A stretch of 11,206 nucleotides of DNA, from assembly GCA_001640045.1 (NCBI GenBank), contig LUTY01000002.1:1-11206 (forward strand). The letters run 5' to 3'. Below, in pieces: positions 6,830 to 11,206 of the stretch. The position numbers and the translations under genes are program-made. This DNA comes from Candidatus Thiomargarita nelsonii (GTDB lineage Bacteria; Pseudomonadota; Gammaproteobacteria; Beggiatoales; Beggiatoaceae). The stretch's first letter is position 1. Each line of letters starts with the position of its first letter. The notes beneath the pieces were generated by a model that was not told where the DNA came from, did not search any database, and was given only the letters and a program-made list of their open reading frames with translations.

Positions 6830-9800
6830 TAAATTTCTCCCTCTATCCACTCACTGTCACTGCTTTTCTGACTTTGAGTCTGATTGGTTTGATTTTCTGT
6901 GGTTGTCAGTTGTAACTCAATTTCGGTGGCGAGTTTTGAAACACTCGCACCGGTTAGGAAAGTTCCAATCATCAATTCGACACCTAATTGGGTTCTAATA
7001 GCATTCCTTAATTCAACCGCCATCAAAGAATCTAATCCCAGATGATTCAAAGGTTGTTGGATATCTGGTTGAGACAACCCTAAAGATTTAGCCACTTGTA
7101 AACGCAGGTAATCAACTAAGAGCGTATAACGTTCTTCATGAGAAGCAGCATTGCGTATATGATTAATCAGTTGTATGGACTTTGTGACTGATGGTGGCGA
7201 TGTGATTGTTACTGCTTCAAGAAACGGCGACTCTACACCTTGATAAAACTGTGATAAAAATAGCGACCAGTCAATAGGTAATACCCCAATTTGGGCAACG
7301 TTTTGTTTCAAAAATTCACCGAGTATTTGTAAACCCTCATCACGTTTTATGCTACCCAATCCTTGAGCTGTTATGCGACGTTGATCATGTTTTCTCAATT
7401 CGGCTACCATCCCTACTTCGGCCCAAGGGCCCCAGTTGATGCTTAAGCCGGACAATCCTAATGCACGACGATGATGAACCAGTGCATCCATAAAAGTATT
7501 GGCGACCACATAATTACCCTGAGCAGGTGAACCCAGTAACGAAGCCATTGAGGAAAAACAAACCCAAAAGTCCAGCGACATCTCTTGGGTCAAAAGATGC
7601 AAATTCCAAGTCCCGGCCACTTTTGGGGCCATGACTTGGCTAAAACGCTCCCACGTTTGTTGTAGCAATACACCATCATCCAAAACGCCGGCGGCATGAA
7701 CAATGCCTCGTAGTGGTGGCATTGAAATCTTAATTGTCTCCAGTATGCGCTCAACATCTTCTCGACGAGAAACGTCTGCTTTGATAACTCGAATCTGAGC
7801 ATCTGATTGTTCTAATTGATTAACTGTGGCTTGAACTTCCTCGGAGGCACCACAACGACCGGTTAGAACGATATGCTGGACACCTTGCTCTAGCATCCAC
7901 TGAGCAACTCGTAAACCCAAACCACCTAAACCGCCAGTTATTAGATAGGTAGCATCTGCATGGAAAAGGAAATCAACTTGATTATCGTTTTTCTGGGGAC
8001 GATAATGTATGAGCCTTGGCACATAACGGGCATTTTGGCGAAAAGCAATTTGAGTTTCTTGATTCTTTAAATTGATTTCATCAAAGAGGACTTGTGCCTC
8101 TCCTTTCGTTTCCGGATCTAAATCTATTTGTACACAATTAAATTCCGGATGCTCTAAAGCAATGACTTTTCCCATCCCCCATAAAGGAGATTGAGCGAGA
8201 TTGATTATGGTTTGGTCCTTTGAATTTGAGAAAGCAACCGGCATTGCACCTTGGGTCACTAACCACAATGAGAGGGCGGAAAAATTAGCTTTGCCTAAGG
8301 CCTGGACCAAATATAATAGGCTGCCACAACCGAGCTGCCCCGCCGGTCCTAAATCCTCTATTGTTAATTTATCAGTAGCGATGGTGTCCAAACTCCAACA
8401 ATGGACGATTCCTCGCAAACGAGCTGGTTTGGTACTCACGGTTTCCAAAAGCTGCTGAAAGTGTTCAGGATTGGTATGATCTATCTTGAGGGTTTGTTCA
8501 TCGATTTGTTTATATGCTTTGCCCGGTAGAACCAGCGTATAAAAGGCCCCTTGATTTTGTAGTAATTGACTTAATTGCACCCCCACGCCTTGACTATCTG
8601 CAAAAATGAGCCATTGTTCATTTGCCCTACTGGTACAATCTACACTTAACGCTTCAATTTTCTGCCGCCATTCGACTTGATAAAGCCAATCTTGTAATTG
8701 TGCATTAGGTGTCGTTGCCACTGGTATGTCAAGCCAATAACGCTGGCGTTGGAAGGGGTAAGTCGGCAATACCACTCGATGGCGTTGATAATCACCGTCA
8801 AAACCTGACCAGTCTATCGGTGTGCCACGCACATACAATGTACCTAAACTTTGTAGGATTTGTTGCCAATCATCTGTTCCTTGCCACAAACTGGGCAGCC
8901 AAACGCCCACGTCTTCTGGCAGACATTGACGAGCTAAGCCTAATAATGCTGGCCTCGGCCCTATTTCCACAAATACATCATCGTCTTGCTGGTAAAGCGT
9001 TTTCAAGCTGGTGGCCAATCTCACCGGCTGACGAATATGACGACACCAATATTCAGGCGTTGTTATATCCGCTGTCGCAAGTTCACCCGTCAAGTTAGAA
9101 ATTAAATCTATTTTCGGCGGTGAAAATGTGATTTTTCTTGCAATGGTCTCAAAATCTGATAACATTGGCTCCATCAACGGGGAATGGAAGGCATGAGAAA
9201 CGTTTAACGATTTTATAGAGATACCATCGACTTCCAATGTGGTTATGATGGCGTTGATAGCATCGCGCTGACCTGAAATGACAATATTTTCAGGGCCATT
9301 GATAGCGGCAATAGACACTTTTTGAGTATAAGGTTCAATAGCTGCTCTAACCCGCGCTTCATCTGCGAACACTGAGACCATTTCACCATGTTGGGGTAAG
9401 GCTTGCATTAAACGGCCACGTTCTGCAATTAACTTCAAGCCATCTTCTAAGCTAAAGACTCCCGCTATACAGGCCGCGACATATTCTCCAACACTATGCC
9501 CCATCACATAAGTCGGTTTTATACCCCAAGATTGCCATAATTCGGCTAGGGCATATTCGAGTGCAAATAGGGCAGGTTGCGTGTAAGCCGTTTCATCCAA
9601 TTTGGATTGATTGTCAGGTGACGAATAAAGTACCTCAAGCAACGGAGGCGAAAGATAATCATGTAAAATTTCATCACAACGGTCAAGGGTTTGACGAAAA
9701 CTGGGCTGCGTTTCATAAAGTTGTCGCCCCATACCCACATATTGTGAACCTTGCCCGGTAAATAAAAATGCAATTTTGCCCGTGTGTCCTATCTCATGAG

Positions 9801-11206
9801 TTTTATTAATACCATTTATGGCGGCACTATTGCTAATATATTCAGATAACTTTTGCTTAATTTCTTCCCTTGAATTTCCAACCACCGCTAAACGGTTTTC
9901 AAAATGAGTCCGTCCAACATTGGCTGTGTAACAAATATCCGCTATAGTGGCTGTCTCTTCTTGTGAAAAATAGTCCACATAACGACTGGCTAAATCTGCC
10001 AAGGCATTTTTAGTTTTAGCCGATAAAGTTAATAGAAGTGTGGCTCTTTCTCGCTCTGACACTTGAACTTGGATGGGCGGGGCTTCTTCAATAATAATAT
10101 GGGCATTGGTGCCGCTAAACCCAAAGGAACTTAAACCGGCAATTCGCCGTTCCCCAACCAACCAAGGTTGCAGTGAGGTTGGCACTACGATTGGAATTTC
10201 CTCCCAATCAATTTGTGGATTCGGCTGCTTAAAATGTAGATGAGGAGGAATTTCCTTATGTTGCAGGGACAACACAACCTTAATTAAACCAGCAATACCC
10301 GCTGCCGATTCAAGATGACCAATATTGCTCTTCACTGAACCAACAATCAGTGGATTTTCCCGCGAATGCGCTGAACCGAACACATTGTTTAAACTATTAA
10401 CTTCGATGGGATCACCCAACACAGTGCCAGTACCATGCGCCTCTATGTAACTCACTTGTCCCGGTTTTATCCCAGAACGATCCAAAGCTTGACGAATGAC
10501 TTTTTCCTGAGAGGGGCCATTAGGTACAGTTAAACCACCGCTAGGCCCATCCTGATTAACAGCCGAACCGCGAATTTGCGCTAAAATATTATTCCCGTCG
10601 CGTTGTGCATCTGATAAACGCTTAAGAACAATGACTCCGCAACCTTCCCCACGTCCGTATCCATCAGCGGCAGCATCAAAAGTTTTGCAGCGGCCATCTG
10701 GCGACAACATCCGTGCTTTAGAAAAATTAATATAAGTTTCAGGCCCATAAATCAGATTGACTCCACCCACCAAGGCTAAATCACATTCATCAAGGCGCAA
10801 GCTCTGACAGGCTAAGTGAGTGGTGACTAAAGATGACGAACAGGCGGTATCTACAATTAAACTAGGTCCCGTTAATCCCAAGACATAAGACAAACGTCCG
10901 GCAGCGACACCCAACGAACCACCCGTACCATAATAAGCATCAATGCGATCCGGATCACCAGTCAATAATGACAATGCGCCATATTCCATACTGGAAATGC
11001 CCACAAATACGCCCGTTGAACTCCCAGATAATTGCGCTGGCACAAGATTAGCGTTTTCTAGAGCATTCCAACTCACCTCCAACAGTAAACGCTGTTGTGG
11101 ATCCATGCTCATGGCTTCTCGCGGCGAAATACCAAAAAAATGCGCGTCAAAACTATCCACCGCGTTTAAAAAACCACCGGAGCGCGTGTATATTTTACCC
11201 TGGACT
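6829..11206 (-). CDS. Type I modular polyketide synthase, KS-AT-KR-ACP (5' partial)
   Basis: One extension module of a cis-AT type I PKS in the cytoplasm. It should condense a malonyl unit onto an incoming acyl chain, reduce the beta-keto group to a hydroxyl, and pass the chain to the NRPS encoded immediately downstream. The frame is open to the window edge at 11206. A GTG at 11160 is not the start: it encodes the Val of the conserved KS block [12 protein letters not shown], and the codons before it still read as KS ([11 protein letters not shown]). Roughly the first 60-70 residues of the KS, and anything before it, are therefore missing; 1458 codons are visible. Counting that Val as residue 1, the order is KS to 358, AT 464-765, KR 822-1300, ACP 1340-1416, then an acidic tail to 1443. 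No DH, ER, MT or TE is present. The stop codon overlaps the NRPS start. Confidence 0.97.
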   Translation of the reverse strand, partial: VQGKIYTRSGGFLNAVDSFDAHFFGISPREAMSMDPQQRLLLEVSWNALENANLVPAQLSGSSTGVFVGISSMEYGALSLLTGDPDRIDAYYGTGGSLGVAAGRLSYVLGLTGPSLIVDTACSSSLVTTHLACQSLRLDECDLALVGGVNLIYGPETYINFSKARMLSPDGRCKTFDAAADGYGRGEGCGVIVLKRLSDAQRDGNNILAQIRGSAVNQDGPSGGLTVPNGPSQEKVIRQALDRSGIKPGQVSYIEAHGTGTVLGDPIEVNSLNNVFGSAHSRENPLIVGSVKSNIGHLESAAGIAGLIKVVLSLQHKEIPPHLHFKQPNPQIDWEEIPIVVPTSLQPWLVGERRIAGLSSFGFSGTNAHIIIEEAPPIQVQVSERERATLLLTLSAKTKNALADLASRYVDYFSQEETATIADICYTANVGRTHFENRLAVVGNSREEIKQKLSEYISNSAAINGINKTHEIGHTGKIAFLFTGQGSQYVGMGRQLYETQPSFRQTLDRCDEILHDYLSPPLLEVLYSSPDNQSKLDETAYTQPALFALEYALAELWQSWGIKPTYVMGHSVGEYVAACIAGVFSLEDGLKLIAERGRLMQALPQHGEMVSVFADEARVRAAIEPYTQKVSIAAINGPENIVISGQRDAINAIITTLEVDGISIKSLNVSHAFHSPLMEPMLSDFETIARKITFSPPKIDLISNLTGELATADITTPEYWCRHIRQPVRLATSLKTLYQQDDDVFVEIGPRPALLGLARQCLPEDVGVWLPSLWQGTDDWQQILQSLGTLYVRGTPIDWSGFDGDYQRHRVVLPTYPFQRQRYWLDIPVATTPNAQLQDWLYQVEWRQKIEALSVDCTSRANEQWLIFADSQGVGVQLSQLLQNQGAFYTLVLPGKAYKQIDEQTLKIDHTNPEHFQQLLETVSTKPARLRGIVHCWSLDTIATDKLTIEDLGPAGQLGCGSLLYLVQALGKANFSALSLWLVTQGAMPVAFSNSKDQTIINLAQSPLWGMGKVIALEHPEFNCVQIDLDPETKGEAQVLFDEINLKNQETQIAFRQNARYVPRLIHYRPQKNDNQVDFLFHADATYLITGGLGGLGLRVAQWMLEQGVQHIVLTGRCGASEEVQATVNQLEQSDAQIRVIKADVSRREDVERILETIKISMPPLRGIVHAAGVLDDGVLLQQTWERFSQVMAPKVAGTWNLHLLTQEMSLDFWVCFSSMASLLGSPAQGNYVVANTFMDALVHHRRALGLSGLSINWGPWAEVGMVAELRKHDQRRITAQGLGSIKRDEGLQILGEFLKQNVAQIGVLPIDWSLFLSQFYQGVESPFLEAVTITSPPSVTKSIQLINHIRNAASHEERYTLLVDYLRLQVAKSLGLSQPDIQQPLNHLGLDSLMAVELRNAIRTQLGVELMIGTFLTGASVSKLATEIELQLTTTENQTNQTQSQKSSDSEWIEGEI
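6832..6903 (-). other. C-terminal docking tail of the PKS (candidate short linear motif)
   Basis: After the ACP about 24 low-complexity residues, rich in Gln, Thr and Ser, end in the acidic, partly hydrophobic stretch SEWIEGEI. Acidic C-terminal short motifs are the known partners of TubC-type docking domains, and such a domain opens the next protein. The docking role is inferred from this pairing. Confidence 0.6.
6837..6844 (-). promoter_or_regulatory. Ribosome binding site of the NRPS gene
   Basis: On the minus strand AGAGGGAG lies 7 bases before the ATG at 6829-6827, a good Shine-Dalgarno sequence at a normal distance. It sits inside the last PKS codons and supports this ATG as the start. 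The PKS stop TAA shares one base with it (TAATG), so re-initiation by terminating ribosomes is likely and would keep the two megasynthase subunits in balance. Confidence 0.75.
6913..7143 (-). other. Acyl carrier protein (ACP) domain
   Basis: Carries the growing chain on phosphopantetheine attached to Ser1378 in the motif [13 protein letters not shown]. It is a single copy at the end of the PKS module. Confidence 0.93.
7261..8697 (-). other. Ketoreductase (KR) domain, predicted active, B-type
   Basis: NADPH-dependent reduction of the beta-keto group. Residues 822-1060 form the structural half and 1061-1300 the catalytic half. The Rossmann motif TGGLGGLG is at 1075-1082. The catalytic set is Lys1180, Ser1204, Tyr1217 (in QGNY) and Asn1221. 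The LDD motif at 1160-1162 and the lack of the A-type Trp beside the active-site Ser mark a B-type KR, which normally gives the D (3R) alcohol. With no DH the hydroxyl should persist. Confidence 0.92.
8866..9771 (-). other. Acyltransferase (AT) domain, malonyl-CoA type
   Basis: Loads the extender unit onto the ACP. It starts with [14 protein letters not shown] and carries the nucleophile Ser556 in GHSVGEY. The specificity motif is HAFH at residues 656-659; this is the established signature for malonyl-CoA, whereas YASH would indicate methylmalonyl-CoA. The post-AT linker ([12 protein letters not shown], residues 799-810) is intact. Confidence 0.93.
10087..11206 (-). other. Ketosynthase (KS) domain, N-terminally cut by the window edge
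   Basis: Catalyses decarboxylative Claisen condensation. The catalytic triad is intact: Cys107 in DTACSSSL (codon at 10840-10842), His242 in EAHGTGT and His282 in [10 protein letters not shown], numbered from the Val codon at 11160. The conserved [10 protein letters not shown] block ends the domain near residue 357. The active-site Cys rules out a KSQ-type decarboxylating loading domain. What donates the acyl chain cannot be seen. Confidence 0.95.

Noticed and set aside
7261..8697. A possible DH, MT or ER domain in the long AT-ACP interval.
   Set aside because: The first half matches the structural subdomain of a KR ([14 protein letters not shown] region). I saw no DH HxxxGxxxxP motif and no ER or MT motif.
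8709..9098. A 129-codon plus-strand open frame, the longest on that strand.
   Set aside because: It lies antisense to the AT domain, shows no recognisable domain, and the minus-strand frame is fully explained by PKS motifs. The other small plus-strand frames (for example 3172-3468, 1618-1860, 8201-8458) are rejected for the same reason.
11158..11160. GTG at 11160 as the PKS start codon.
   Set aside because: It is the Val of [12 protein letters not shown], well inside the KS domain. The 15 codons before it are open and read as KS sequence ([11 protein letters not shown]), so the gene continues beyond the window.

Overview
The whole window is one continuous stretch of a hybrid polyketide synthase / non-ribosomal peptide synthetase (PKS-NRPS) assembly line. 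Both genes lie on the minus strand, so biosynthesis reads right to left. There is no intergenic DNA beyond a stop/start overlap, and I see no RNA gene, mobile element, CRISPR array or terminator. Both genes run off the window: the PKS lacks its N-terminus (beyond 11206) and the NRPS lacks its C-terminus (before position 1).

Layout, in order of synthesis. From 11206 to 6829 is a type I PKS module, KS-AT-KR-ACP. The AT has malonyl-type motifs, the KR looks active and B-type, and there is no DH, ER or MT. It should deliver a beta-hydroxyacyl chain. The PKS stop and NRPS start share one base (TAATG at 6831-6827), with a good Shine-Dalgarno sequence just before. From 6829 to 1 is the NRPS: TubC-like docking domain, C1, A1, PCP1, C2, A2, PCP2, then the start of an epimerization (E) domain. 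At least 2276 residues are visible.

Reading the adenylation pockets by alignment to the GrsA phenylalanine domain, A1 gives D-V-Q-F-I-A-H-V-V-K, the classic proline (or methylproline) code. A2 gives D-T-E-D-L-G-T-V-V-K, which I cannot assign firmly; its two acidic pocket residues suggest a basic side chain. PCP2 has the DSI form of the carrier motif and is followed by an E domain, so residue 2 is probably D-configured. The partial product is therefore a beta-hydroxyacyl-Pro-D-Xaa chain, continued outside the window.

The most striking internal structure is that the two A domains are nearly identical at the DNA level on both sides of a strongly divergent core. That core spans the substrate-binding residues. 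This is the signature of a natural A-subdomain exchange, or of gene conversion that homogenised the flanks.

Organism: a bacterium of moderate GC content (mid-40s percent by eye). The domain style recalls cyanobacteria and some filamentous sulfur-oxidising gammaproteobacteria. No housekeeping gene is present to settle this.
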